NCBI GenBank assembly: GCA_028288645.1
Contig: JAQBNJ010000057.1
Span: forward strand, 1 to 13,967
From: Sediminibacterium sp.
Lineage (GTDB): Bacteria > Bacteroidota > Bacteroidia > Chitinophagales > Chitinophagaceae
DNA: 13,967 nucleotides
Direction of reading: 5' to 3'
The position numbers and the translations under genes are program-made. Shown here piece by piece: positions 1 through 6,515 of this stretch. The notes beneath the pieces were generated by a model that worked only from the letters and a program-made list of their open reading frames with translations, had not been told where the DNA came from and searched no databases. Numbering within the stretch: the stretch's first letter is position 1; every line of letters starts with the position of its first letter.

Positions 1-84
1 ATTACGATTGATGGCGGATCGCATAATGATCTCTACAGCTACCCATTGTTTCAAAAAAAGTTAGACAGCCTGCTACCTCAGTGA
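1..84 (+). CDS. C-terminal end of an alpha/beta hydrolase (partial)
   Basis: Frame 1 is open from the window edge to a TGA at 82-84 and encodes 27 residues. They contain GGSHNDL followed by SYPLFQKKLDSLL. The GG-x-HNDL segment resembles the end of serine alpha/beta hydrolases (the BEM46/YqkD-like group), where this His is the catalytic-triad histidine and an amphipathic last helix follows. The nucleophile and acid lie outside the window, so the exact subfamily and substrate cannot be stated. The gene ends directly at a strong hairpin terminator and converges with the TonB-C-like gene on the other strand. Confidence 0.6.
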   Translation: MTIDGGSHNDLYSYPLFQKKLDSLLPQ

Positions 85-87
85 TCC

Positions 88-150
88 AAACCGTGCCTCT
101 GTGTCTCTGTGTGAGAAAAAATTGCACACAGAGACACAGAGGCACGGTTT
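88..150. terminator. Perfect 26-bp hairpin, bidirectional terminator
   Basis: Arms 88-113 and 125-150 are perfect inverted repeats with an 11-nt loop. The right arm runs into a T-tract (148-153) and the left side has an A-rich flank. It lies between two convergent genes, and the T-tract overlaps the TAA of the minus-strand gene (152-154). The arm sequence is a run of CTCTGTGT / ACACAGAG units, related to the hairpins at 6414-6515 and 13733-13786. It can serve as a terminator and is also probably a member of a dispersed repeat family. Confidence 0.75.
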
Positions 151-151
151 T

Positions 152-628
152 TTAATTGTCGGGTGGAATAGCACCTACCCGGAATTGGAAATAATCATTC
201 ATTTTACAATCTACAGGTACACCATACAGCAAAGCCGGTTTCCATGATGGCATTTTTTGCAACATATCTTTGATGAGTTTGTTATAATATTCCTTCGCAG
301 AAAAGTATTTGAGCATCCTGGCGGTTGCGCTTTTTGCATATTGGGTTGACGCGATCTTTTCAAAATGCGCATCAGATACAAAGCCATATTTATCTATCAC
401 AAAAGAAAAATAGATCCGAATGTATTTGGCCGTATCTCCCTGTGTAACAACCTTATAAAGAACACTGTCGAATCCATTAAAATGTGCAAAATAAAATCGC
501 CGGCATGAATCTATTCCGGGAGGATACATAGGCTTTGCTGAGAGGTATTTTGCATCATACACTTTACCATCCTGTGAATAGGCCAGGGTAGAAAACAAAA
601 CTGCGACTGTGGCAAGAAATATCCTCAT
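152..628 (-). CDS. Small secreted protein with TonB C-terminal-like domain
   Basis: This 158-residue protein starts with a Sec signal peptide (residues 1-18, MRIFLATVAVLFSTLAYS, probable cleavage before Gln19). The mature part looks like the TonB_C fold. A strand with FVIDKYGFVSDAHF (76-89) matches the usual 'f.Vd.dG.v.d' segment. MPSWKPALLYGVPV (126-139) matches the conserved 'mP.WkPa...GkpV' segment. Unlike a true TonB it has no membrane anchor plus proline-rich linker, so it is a free periplasmic or outer-membrane-associated TonB_C-like protein of unknown role. Such stand-alone domains are common in Bacteroidota. It lies 64 bp downstream of oxyR on the same strand and may be partly co-transcribed. 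The single ATG used is the only in-frame start that gives the signal peptide. Confidence 0.7.
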   Translation of the reverse strand: MRIFLATVAVLFSTLAYSQDGKVYDAKYLSAKPMYPPGIDSCRRFYFAHFNGFDSVLYKVVTQGDTAKYIRIYFSFVIDKYGFVSDAHFEKIASTQYAKSATARMLKYFSAKEYYNKLIKDMLQKMPSWKPALLYGVPVDCKMNDYFQFRVGAIPPDN

Positions 629-642
629 ACAAATGTTTGCTA

Positions 643-673
643 CAAATAAACATCATTACAAACATCGTGTCAA
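643..673 (-). promoter_or_regulatory. Possible promoter of the TonB-C-like gene
   Basis: On the minus strand TTG (673-671) is followed after 20 nt by TTTATTTG (650-643), one mismatch from the Bacteroidota -7 element TAnnTTTG. The implied 5' leader is only about 8-10 nt, so this is a weak call. Confidence 0.3.
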
Positions 674-692
674 GCGTATTTATTCCTGTAAT

Positions 693-1628
693 TTATACGG
701 GGATCACGTACTTGTTTTTATTCAACGCGATCTTGGAAGGGATGGATGCCATGATCTCCTGCTTAAGAATTTCGATCAACCGTTTCTTCACAAAATCACG
801 ATGCACCACGATACTTACTTCACGCATGGGTGCAGGGCGTCTAAAATAACGGATCTGGCCAAGCTGTCGGGAAGTCATATCCTGGGTTGCGAGCTCAGGT
901 AAAATGGTAATCCCATCATTCATATCCACCATGCGGCGCAATGTTTCAATACTGCCTGCTTCATAATCAAAATGGCTCGCATCACGGCTTGCTTTACGCA
1001 GTTCGCAAAGATTCACGATCTGGCTGCGGAAACAGTGGCCCTCTTCGAGCAGCCATAATTTATTCGGATCAATATCCTGCGGCAGCATATAGGTTTTTTT
1101 ATAGGCTGCGTTCTTTTTTGAAACATAGGCCATCAATTCTTCATAGAACAAAACATGTTCCTTGATACCCGTTTCCTGCAAAGGTGTTACCAGGATCCCC
1201 ATGTCTATTTTTCCTGAACGGAGTTGTGAGACCACATTATCTGTCGTCAATTCATTTACCACCAATCTCACCAGTGGATACTTTTGTGTGAAGCGTTGAA
1301 CAAATAATGGCAGCAGGTAAGGTGCCAGTGTTGGAATGATCCCGATCTTCAATTCGCCGGTTACAATTCCTTTTTTCTGCTGCACCAGTTCATCCATTAC
1401 ATTCTTTTCAGCAATGATCTTCCGCGCCTGTTCTACCAGTTCTGCACCCATTTCCGTGGCGATCACCGGTTGTTTGCTGCGGTCGAAGATCTTCACGTCT
1501 AACTCTTCTTCCAGTTTATGGATCTGCATGCTTAAAGTGGGCTGCGATACAAAGCAGTGTTGTGCCGCCAATGCAAAATGCCGGAAAGTATCTACGGCAA
1601 TAATATATTGTAATTGAACAAAGGTCAT
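693..1628 (-). CDS. oxyR: Peroxide-sensing LysR-type regulator OxyR
   Basis: This 311-residue LysR-type regulator has an N-terminal winged helix-turn-helix (about 1-60, with FALAAQHCFVSQPTLSMQIHKLEEEL) and a periplasmic-binding-protein-like sensor domain from about 92. It is identified as OxyR by the redox pair Cys199 and Cys208 in GHCFRSQIVNLC. The nine-residue spacing and the numbering are the same as in E. coli OxyR, where these cysteines form the H2O2-induced disulfide. It is transcribed divergently from katA across a 106-bp gap that holds an OxyR-type half-operator, so it is probably the activator of katA and represses itself. Length is normal for the family (about 305 in E. coli). The ATG at 1628 gives the canonical start MTFVQLQYIIAV. 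Confidence 0.95.
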   Translation of the reverse strand: MTFVQLQYIIAVDTFRHFALAAQHCFVSQPTLSMQIHKLEEELDVKIFDRSKQPVIATEMGAELVEQARKIIAEKNVMDELVQQKKGIVTGELKIGIIPTLAPYLLPLFVQRFTQKYPLVRLVVNELTTDNVVSQLRSGKIDMGILVTPLQETGIKEHVLFYEELMAYVSKKNAAYKKTYMLPQDIDPNKLWLLEEGHCFRSQIVNLCELRKASRDASHFDYEAGSIETLRRMVDMNDGITILPELATQDMTSRQLGQIRYFRRPAPMREVSIVVHRDFVKKRLIEILKQEIMASIPSKIALNKNKYVIPV

Positions 1629-1631
1629 TTG

Positions 1632-1668
1632 ATAGATTTTATCTATGATACTATAAATTTAATCGATT
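1632..1668. promoter_or_regulatory. Putative OxyR operator in the oxyR-katA gap
   Basis: ATAGATTTTATCTAT at 1632-1646 matches the OxyR half-operator ATAGntnnnanCTAT at every defined base. After a 7-nt gap, 1654-1668 (TAAATTTAATCGATT) occupies the place of the second half-operator but matches poorly. The complete site would cover the putative oxyR -7 region and end at the putative katA -33 element (1667-1670). That placement fits activation of katA and autorepression of oxyR. The operator consensus comes from enterobacteria, so binding by this protein is an inference. Confidence 0.6.
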
Positions 1669-1684
1669 TGATTGATGATACAAA
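1654..1684 (-). promoter_or_regulatory. Putative oxyR promoter
   Basis: On the minus strand TTTG (1684-1681) is followed after 19 nt by TAAATTTA (1661-1654), which is TAnnTTTG with the last base changed. The predicted transcript start near 1648 gives a leader of about 20 nt, with the perfect OxyR half-site just downstream of that start. Confidence 0.4.
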
Positions 1685-1698
1685 AAAGACAATATTTG
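1667..1698 (+). promoter_or_regulatory. Putative katA promoter
   Basis: TTTG at 1667-1670 is followed after 20 nt by AATATTTG at 1691-1698, one mismatch from TAnnTTTG. The predicted start is near 1703, giving a leader of about 32 nt before the ATG at 1735. An upstream in-frame ATG at 1672 would lie inside this promoter, which argues for the 1735 start. Confidence 0.5.
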
Positions 1699-1734
1699 TC
1701 TTCTTCAAATAGAAACCTTCTAAAAACAAGCTAT

Positions 1735-3258
1735 ATGAGCGAAAACAAAAAGAAATTAACTTCCGCATCCGGCATCCCGTATTATAATAACGAGGATACC
1801 CAGAGCGTTGGCCCGCGCGGCCCATTGTTGTTGCAGGATTTTATCCTCCACGAAAAAATGGCGCATTTTAACCGCGAGCGCATTCCCGAAAGAGTAGTGC
1901 ATGCCAAAGGTTCCGGTGCTTTCGGAACATTTACGGTTACACATGATATTACAAAATACACACGTGCAAAAATATTCAGCGAGGTTGGCAAACAAACCAG
2001 AATGCTCGCCCGTTTTTCAACTGTAGGTGGTGAGAAAGGCAGCGCTGATACCGAAAGGGATCCACGTGGTTTTGCCTTGAAATTTTATACGGAAGATGGC
2101 AACTGGGATCTTGTTGGAAACAACACACCCATCTTCTTTATTAAGGATCCAAAAAAATTCGGTGATTTTATCCATACACAGAAAAGGGACCCATATACCA
2201 ACCTGAAAAGCGCTACCATGAAATTTGATTTCTGGAGCCTTAACCCGGAATCATTGCACCAGATCATGTTCCTGTTCAGCGACAGGGGTACACCATACGG
2301 CTTCCGCCATATGCATGGATTCAGTAGTCATACTTTCAGTTTGATCAATGCGAACAATGAAAGGCATTGGGTGAAGTTCCATTTCAAAACAGCACAGGGT
2401 ATCAGGAATTTCTCTGATGAGAAAGCAACCGAGATGAAGGGCCTCGATCCCGATTTTGCACAGCGTGACCTGGTTGAAGCGATCGACAGGGGCGAGTTCC
2501 CAAAATGGAACGTGAAGATCCAGGTGATGACCGAAGAACAGGCTCGTACTTATCAATACAATCCATTCGATCTGACCAAGGTATGGTTCCATGGAGATTT
2601 TCCTTTGATAGATATAGGAGTAATGGAACTGAATGAAAACCCGAAGAATTTTTTTGCAACCGTTGAGCAGTCTGCATTTGCGCCCGCGCACGTTGTGGAC
2701 GGGATCCATTTCTCTCCTGATAAAATGTTACAGGGACGGATCCTTTCTTATCCAGATGCGCAACGTTACCGTTTGGGTGGTAACTATGAGCAACTGCCGG
2801 TTAACCGTTGTCCATACGCAACCAATAATTACCAGCGTGATGGGTTGATGCGGTTAGATGAGAATGGTGGCGGCAATCCGAATTATTTTCCGAATAGTTT
2901 TGACGATATCGTTCATGATCCTGCTTACAAGCAACCCTCATGGGATCTTGATTCGAATGTAGCAGACTGGTACGACAGGAATGCCGAAGGAGAGAACGAT
3001 CATTATTCCCAGCCCGGTATTTTTTACAGAAAGGTATTGGACGAACAGGGAAAGAAAAACCTGGTAAGCAATTTTGCCGGAGCGATGAAAGGCATTGACG
3101 GCCCGAAGAAAGATGAGATCATCAACCGTATGCTTTGTCATTTTTTCCGCGCCGATATCGGTTTTGGAATGGCAATAGCGCAGGCATTGGGTATTAATCC
3201 TGAAGCTGCTATGCCTAAACAGCACACAACAACAGCACAGGAAGTTCCTGCCAAATAA
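1735..3258 (+). CDS. katA: Monofunctional haem catalase KatA
   Basis: This 507-residue small-subunit catalase converts H2O2 to water and oxygen. Visible active-site elements are distal His56 (VVHAKGSGAFG), distal Asn129 (DLVGNNTPIFF) and proximal haem-ligand Tyr339 (GRILSYPDAQRYRLG). The 73- and 283-residue spacings from His56 equal those of bovine catalase (74/147/357). No C-terminal flavodoxin-like extension is present, so it is the short clade rather than a KatE type. The start at 1735 (MSENKKKLTS) is preferred over the in-frame ATG at 1672. The 21 extra residues do not resemble catalase, and that ATG lies within the predicted promoter. The gene is divergent from oxyR and very probably peroxide-induced through it. 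A terminator follows the stop by about 27 bp, so it looks monocistronic. Confidence 0.95.
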   Translation: MSENKKKLTSASGIPYYNNEDTQSVGPRGPLLLQDFILHEKMAHFNRERIPERVVHAKGSGAFGTFTVTHDITKYTRAKIFSEVGKQTRMLARFSTVGGEKGSADTERDPRGFALKFYTEDGNWDLVGNNTPIFFIKDPKKFGDFIHTQKRDPYTNLKSATMKFDFWSLNPESLHQIMFLFSDRGTPYGFRHMHGFSSHTFSLINANNERHWVKFHFKTAQGIRNFSDEKATEMKGLDPDFAQRDLVEAIDRGEFPKWNVKIQVMTEEQARTYQYNPFDLTKVWFHGDFPLIDIGVMELNENPKNFFATVEQSAFAPAHVVDGIHFSPDKMLQGRILSYPDAQRYRLGGNYEQLPVNRCPYATNNYQRDGLMRLDENGGGNPNYFPNSFDDIVHDPAYKQPSWDLDSNVADWYDRNAEGENDHYSQPGIFYRKVLDEQGKKNLVSNFAGAMKGIDGPKKDEIINRMLCHFFRADIGFGMAIAQALGINPEAAMPKQHTTTAQEVPAK

Positions 3259-3284
3259 GAGTGTAGTACGTTTGATTTAAGAAT

Positions 3285-3311
3285 GGCCATCTCATTGAGG
3301 TGGCTTTTTCT
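3285..3311 (+). terminator. Rho-independent terminator of katA
   Basis: GCCATCTC (3286-3293) pairs with GAGGTGGC (3297-3304), including one G-T wobble, around a 3-nt loop. It is followed directly by TTTTTCTTT. Confidence 0.75.
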
Positions 3312-3368
3312 TTATCTTTAATCGGTGTCTTTCATCATTTCTGCATTTCATAAATCATTTCAATTCAT

Positions 3369-3830
3369 ATGACAGCCGAAGAAAATTTCTCACAACTTAA
3401 CCTTGAACTGCCACCTGCGCCAAAACCATTGGGCGTGTACAAGCCATTGCTAATCGATGGTAAACATTGTTATGTATCGGGCCATGGTACATTGAAACCT
3501 GATGGAAGTTTTATTATTGGCCGCGTGGGTGATACTATGACGAAGGAAGAAGGCAAACTCGCCGCAAGACAAGTGGGCCTCGCCATACTTGCGACATTAA
3601 AAGAAAACTTAGGTTCGCTTGATAAGATCAAAAGAGTCATCAAAGTGCTGGGCATGGTGAATTGCCCGCATGATTTTGACAAACACCCTTTTGTGATCAA
3701 TGGCTGCAGTGAATTGTTTGCCGCTGTATGGGGAGAGGACAATGGCATAGGCGTAAGAAGTGCTGTGGGTATGGGATCATTGCCGGGAAATATTCCGGTA
3801 GAGATAGAGGTGTTGTTTGAACTGAGCTAA
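3369..3830 (+). CDS. RidA/YjgF-family enamine/imine deaminase
   Basis: This 153-residue protein belongs to the RidA (YjgF/YER057c/UK114) superfamily, whose members hydrolyse reactive 2-aminoacrylate and related imines to keto acids. The C-terminal signature is RSAVGMGSLPGNIPVEIEV. Arg130 and Glu145 have the 15-residue spacing of E. coli RidA Arg105 and Glu120, the substrate-carboxylate-binding and catalytic residues. It is about 25 residues longer than E. coli RidA because of an N-terminal extension and an insertion near 50-60, so it is a paralogous subgroup rather than strict RidA. It sits just upstream of a PLP enzyme whose family can release 2-aminoacrylate. That makes an enamine-quenching role reasonable but unproven. 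Confidence 0.85.
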   Translation: MTAEENFSQLNLELPPAPKPLGVYKPLLIDGKHCYVSGHGTLKPDGSFIIGRVGDTMTKEEGKLAARQVGLAILATLKENLGSLDKIKRVIKVLGMVNCPHDFDKHPFVINGCSELFAAVWGEDNGIGVRSAVGMGSLPGNIPVEIEVLFELS

Positions 3831-3837
3831 TAACACG

Positions 3838-3936
3838 AATTTTGGAATTTTGAAATTGGGAGATTTTGAAATTGCAGAAAAGCTGGATCCGAAACAAATT
3901 TCCCTCCCGCAAGTGCGGGACCAAAATTCCAAAATT
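3838..3936. repeat. AT-rich inverted repeat with nested GC hairpin
   Basis: The spacer between the RidA and PLP-enzyme genes holds 15-bp perfect inverted arms, AATTTTGGAATTTTG (3838-3852) and its complement (3922-3936). Between them is a small hairpin TCCCGC-AAGT-GCGGGA (3905-3920). TTTTGAAATTG also occurs twice (3848-3858 and 3864-3874). No T-tract follows on the plus strand, so it is not an obvious terminator. It may be an mRNA structure within an operon or a degraded intergenic repeat. Confidence 0.5.
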
Positions 3937-3944
3937 TCTAACCG

Positions 3945-5048
3945 ATGTCCAACTGGTACACCATAAACAACATAGAAAAAATCGACTCGCCCTCATTGAT
4001 CGTTTATCCGGAAAGAGTGAAAGAAAATATCCGCCAGCTGATACATATGGCGGGAAACGTTGATCTGCTTCGGCCGCATGTTAAAACAAATAAGATAGCG
4101 GAGGTCTGTCAGTTAATGTTGGATGCAGGCATTACAAAATTCAAATGCGCCACTATTTCCGAAGCGGAAATGCTGGGTTCGATACAGACGCCGGATGTAT
4201 TGATCGCACATCAACCGGTTGGGCCGAAAATGGAAAGGGTATTACAACTGGTTACCACTTTTCGTTCTACACATTTCACCTGTATCATTGATAATTTTTC
4301 TACAGCGCAGGCGCTTTCGCAATTGTTCACAAAACACGGCGAACGTTTACAGTTGTTTATCGATCTGAATATTGGCATGGACCGTTCTGGCATTATTCCG
4401 GAGAAGGCATTGCAGTTATTCAAAGATTGTCAATCGCTGGAAAGTGTCCGTATCATTGGATTGCATGCATACGATGGCCATATCCGCGATACGGACCTCA
4501 CTGAAAGATGCCGCCGCTCCGATGAGGCATTTGCAAAAGTGGAATGGCTATTGAAAGAGATCTCGTCATTGGTTAATACACCATTCCAGGTGGTAGTTGG
4601 CGGTTCGCCGAGTTTTCCAACACATACTAAAAGAAAAGGTGTGCAGTATAGTCCCGGCACTTTTGTTTTCTGGGATTGGGGATACAAACACATGGTTCCC
4701 GATGAGCCTTTTGAATATGCGGCATTGGTTATTACAAGAATTATTTCCATTATTGATGAACAAACAATTTGTGTTGACCTTGGCCACAAATCTGTTGCAG
4801 CAGAAAATCCTTTACCCCGTGTTCATTTTCTAAATGCACCCGATGCAGTGCCTATAGGCCAAAGCGAAGAGCACCTTGTAATGACGCTGCCGGATACTTC
4901 TGAATGGCATGTGGGTGATGTATTGTATGGTGTGCCCGTTCATATCTGTCCAACGGTTGCTTTATATGACAATGCAGTAGTTGTTGAAAATAAGGAAGTG
5001 ATCGATAGCTGGAAAGTGATTGCGAGAGCGAGAAAAATAACAATTTAG
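3945..5048 (+). CDS. Fold-type III PLP enzyme, D-threonine aldolase / D-serine dehydratase family
   Basis: This 367-residue PLP enzyme has an alanine-racemase-like TIM barrel at the N-terminus and a C-terminal beta domain. The PLP lysine is Lys47 in RPHVKTNK, the conserved 'RPH-x-KT' motif of D-threonine aldolases and eukaryotic-type D-serine dehydratases. Near the C-terminus VPVHICPT supplies His333 and Cys335. The H-x-C pair corresponds to the zinc ligands of chicken D-serine dehydratase, whereas Alcaligenes D-threonine aldolase has H-x-D. A metal-dependent lyase or aldolase acting on D-serine, D-threonine or beta-hydroxy D-amino acids is likely, but the substrate cannot be fixed. No signal peptide is seen, so it is cytoplasmic. 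It probably belongs with the upstream RidA-family gene, which could hydrolyse the 2-aminoacrylate formed by dehydration. Confidence 0.88.
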   Translation: MSNWYTINNIEKIDSPSLIVYPERVKENIRQLIHMAGNVDLLRPHVKTNKIAEVCQLMLDAGITKFKCATISEAEMLGSIQTPDVLIAHQPVGPKMERVLQLVTTFRSTHFTCIIDNFSTAQALSQLFTKHGERLQLFIDLNIGMDRSGIIPEKALQLFKDCQSLESVRIIGLHAYDGHIRDTDLTERCRRSDEAFAKVEWLLKEISSLVNTPFQVVVGGSPSFPTHTKRKGVQYSPGTFVFWDWGYKHMVPDEPFEYAALVITRIISIIDEQTICVDLGHKSVAAENPLPRVHFLNAPDAVPIGQSEEHLVMTLPDTSEWHVGDVLYGVPVHICPTVALYDNAVVVENKEVIDSWKVIARARKITI

Positions 5049-5085
5049 TGAGTGGTGAGAAGATTGCAGAGGCGTAGCCTCGATA

Positions 5086-5235
5086 CATTTTGTAGCAACG
5101 GATTTTAATCCGTTGAACAAGCGATAGCAAGGTTCGGGAGAACCGTAGGTTCGGTCCATATATGCACCGTGCCTACGGCAATCTCGGACTACTCTGGATT
5201 GCAAACAACGGATTAAAATCCGTTGCTACAAAATG
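5086..5235. repeat. REP pair (BIME-like), GTAG-flanked 30-bp inverted repeats
   Basis: Two 30-bp perfect inverted copies lie at 5086-5115 and 5206-5235, 90 bp apart. Each contains GTAG followed directly by a small hairpin, CAACGGATT-TT-AATCCGTTG (5096-5115, and its complement at 5206-5225). The 5' GTAG tetranucleotide next to a hairpin is the hallmark of REP elements mobilised by REP-associated tyrosine transposases (RAYTs), and two copies in opposite orientation form a BIME. No RAYT gene is present in the window. Small palindromes GAGGC-GTA-GCCTC (5069-5081) and GAGCC-GAT-GGCTC lie just outside, so the whole element may run from about 5069 to 5252. It fills much of the 289-bp gap between the PLP-enzyme and dipeptidase genes. 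The rest of that gap, to 5337, shows no gene or clear promoter. Confidence 0.75.
5131..5178. repeat. Internal hairpins of the BIME-like element
   Basis: GGTTC-GGGA-GAACC (5131-5144) forms a 5-bp stem with a GNRA-type tetraloop. Overlapping it, CCGTAGG (5143-5149) pairs with CCTACGG (5172-5178), and the interior continues the symmetry around CATATATG. CTACGGCAA recurs at 5173-5181 and 5272-5280. These look like linker structure of a composite repeat, not protein-coding sequence. Confidence 0.5.
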
Positions 5236-5337
5236 GACCGAGCCGATGGCTCTATTCAACGCTTCACCTGTCTACGGCAAAGACAGATTCGCATTATTAA
5301 TTATTCACCATCACTGCTAACCCTTTACAACTACCCT

Positions 5338-6408
5338 ATGTTCATCATCGATGCCCACCTCGATCTTAGTATGAATGCCATGGACTGGAACCGTGACCTG
5401 CGGTTGCCTGTGCATGAGATAAGAAAAAGAGAAGAGGGCATGACAGATAAACCTGATCGCGCAAAAGGAACTGTTTCATTACCTGCATTGCGCAAAGGAA
5501 ATATTGGCCTGGTTGTGGCTACACAAATAGCGAGATATGTTGCACCGGGTAATCCGTTACCCGGATGGCACTCACCTGAACAGGCATGGGCACATACCCA
5601 GGCGCAGTTGCAATGGTACAAGGCCATGGAAGAAGCGGGGGAAATGGTGCAGATAAAAAACAGTGTTGAGCTTGAAGAACATTTGTCTTTATGGAATGAT
5701 CAAACTTCTGATGCGTCAAAACCCATCGGTTATATATTAAGCCTTGAAGGAGCCGATTCACTTGTTACGATCGACCATTTACACCGCGCACATGCATATG
5801 GATTGAGAGCGGTTGGCCCGGCGCATTATGGTCCCGGCAGGTATGCAAATGGAACGGATGCAACCGGCAAATTAAATGAGCAGGGGAAATTGTTATTGAA
5901 AGAAATGGAACAACTCAATATCATTCTCGACGCTACGCATTTGTGTGATGATGCATTTTGGGATGCGATGAAGTTGTTTAACGGTACTATCTGGGCCAGT
6001 CATAATAATTGCAGAACACTTGTAAACCATAACCGGCAGTTCAGTGATGAGATGATCAAAGTTTTGATAGAAAAGAAAGCCGTGATAGGTGGTGCATTAG
6101 ATGCGTGGATGATGGTACCGGGCTGGGTAAGAGGCGTATCAAGTCCGAAAGAGATGAATTGCTGTTTAGAAAAACTAGTTGATCATATCGATCATATTTG
6201 CCAGATCGCAGGTAATACTTTGCACGTCGGCATCGGCACTGATCTCGATGGTGCTTTTGGAAAAGAGCAATGCCCTTATGATCTTGAAACGATAGCTGAT
6301 CTACAACAGTTTCCTACGCTTCTTTCTAAACGGGGATATACTGCATCAGATTGTGAAAACATCATGCATAAAAATTGGCTTCGGCTTTTGAGAGAAGCCT
6401 GGAAATAA
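5338..6408 (+). CDS. Membrane dipeptidase family (peptidase M19)
   Basis: This 356-residue dizinc dipeptidase is of the renal dipeptidase (M19) family, which cleaves dipeptides and accepts a D-residue at the C-terminal position. The metal-ligand pattern is complete: His7 and Asp9 (DAHLDL), bridging Glu137 (SLEGAD), His201 (DATHL) and His222 (WASHNN). Asp302 (GTDLDG) fits the conserved catalytic-site aspartate and Arg233 a substrate-binding arginine. No signal peptide is present, so despite the family name it is probably cytoplasmic. The frame stays open upstream to an ATG at 5233, but that stretch lies in the repeat element and does not resemble M19. The start at 5338 gives the normal MFIIDAHLDL opening. 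It shares orientation with the RidA and PLP-enzyme genes and converges with the S66 genes at a terminator hairpin. Confidence 0.93.
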   Translation: MFIIDAHLDLSMNAMDWNRDLRLPVHEIRKREEGMTDKPDRAKGTVSLPALRKGNIGLVVATQIARYVAPGNPLPGWHSPEQAWAHTQAQLQWYKAMEEAGEMVQIKNSVELEEHLSLWNDQTSDASKPIGYILSLEGADSLVTIDHLHRAHAYGLRAVGPAHYGPGRYANGTDATGKLNEQGKLLLKEMEQLNIILDATHLCDDAFWDAMKLFNGTIWASHNNCRTLVNHNRQFSDEMIKVLIEKKAVIGGALDAWMMVPGWVRGVSSPKEMNCCLEKLVDHIDHICQIAGNTLHVGIGTDLDGAFGKEQCPYDLETIADLQQFPTLLSKRGYTASDCENIMHKNWLRLLREAWK

Positions 6409-6413
6409 AACCT

Positions 6414-6515
6414 CTCTCTGTGAAACTCTGTGTACTCCGTGTCTCCGTGGTAAAGTCTTTGCTTCGATCTTTTTTTCACCACAGAGACACGGAGTACACA
6501 GAGTTTCACGGAGAG
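6414..6515. terminator. 37-bp long hairpin between convergent genes
   Basis: Arms 6414-6450 and 6479-6515 are inverted repeats of 37 bp with two non-Watson-Crick positions, around a 28-nt loop containing a T-run (6470-6476). The hairpin fills the whole gap between the dipeptidase stop (6408) and the S66 stop (6516). Its units (CTCTGTG, CTCCGTG, CACAGAG, CACGGAG) tie it to the hairpins at 88-150 and 13733-13786. It may act as a bidirectional terminator, although no clear T-tract follows the right arm. Confidence 0.65.

Noticed and set aside
88..150. Short repeated CTGTGT/CACAGA units as a possible CRISPR or tandem array
   Set aside because: The units lie in two complementary arms of a single hairpin, with no regularly spaced repeats and unique spacers.
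609..1617. Several plus-strand open frames of 70-97 codons opposite oxyR
   Set aside because: They are antisense shadows of a well-identified gene with no own start signals or family similarity.
1672..1734. Upstream in-frame ATG extending the catalase by 21 residues
   Set aside because: The extra residues do not look like a catalase N-terminus and the ATG lies within the predicted katA promoter; 1735 gives the normal start.
2251..2709. 152-codon minus-strand open frame inside the catalase gene
   Set aside because: It lies fully antisense to conserved catalase codons and has no recognisable protein features.
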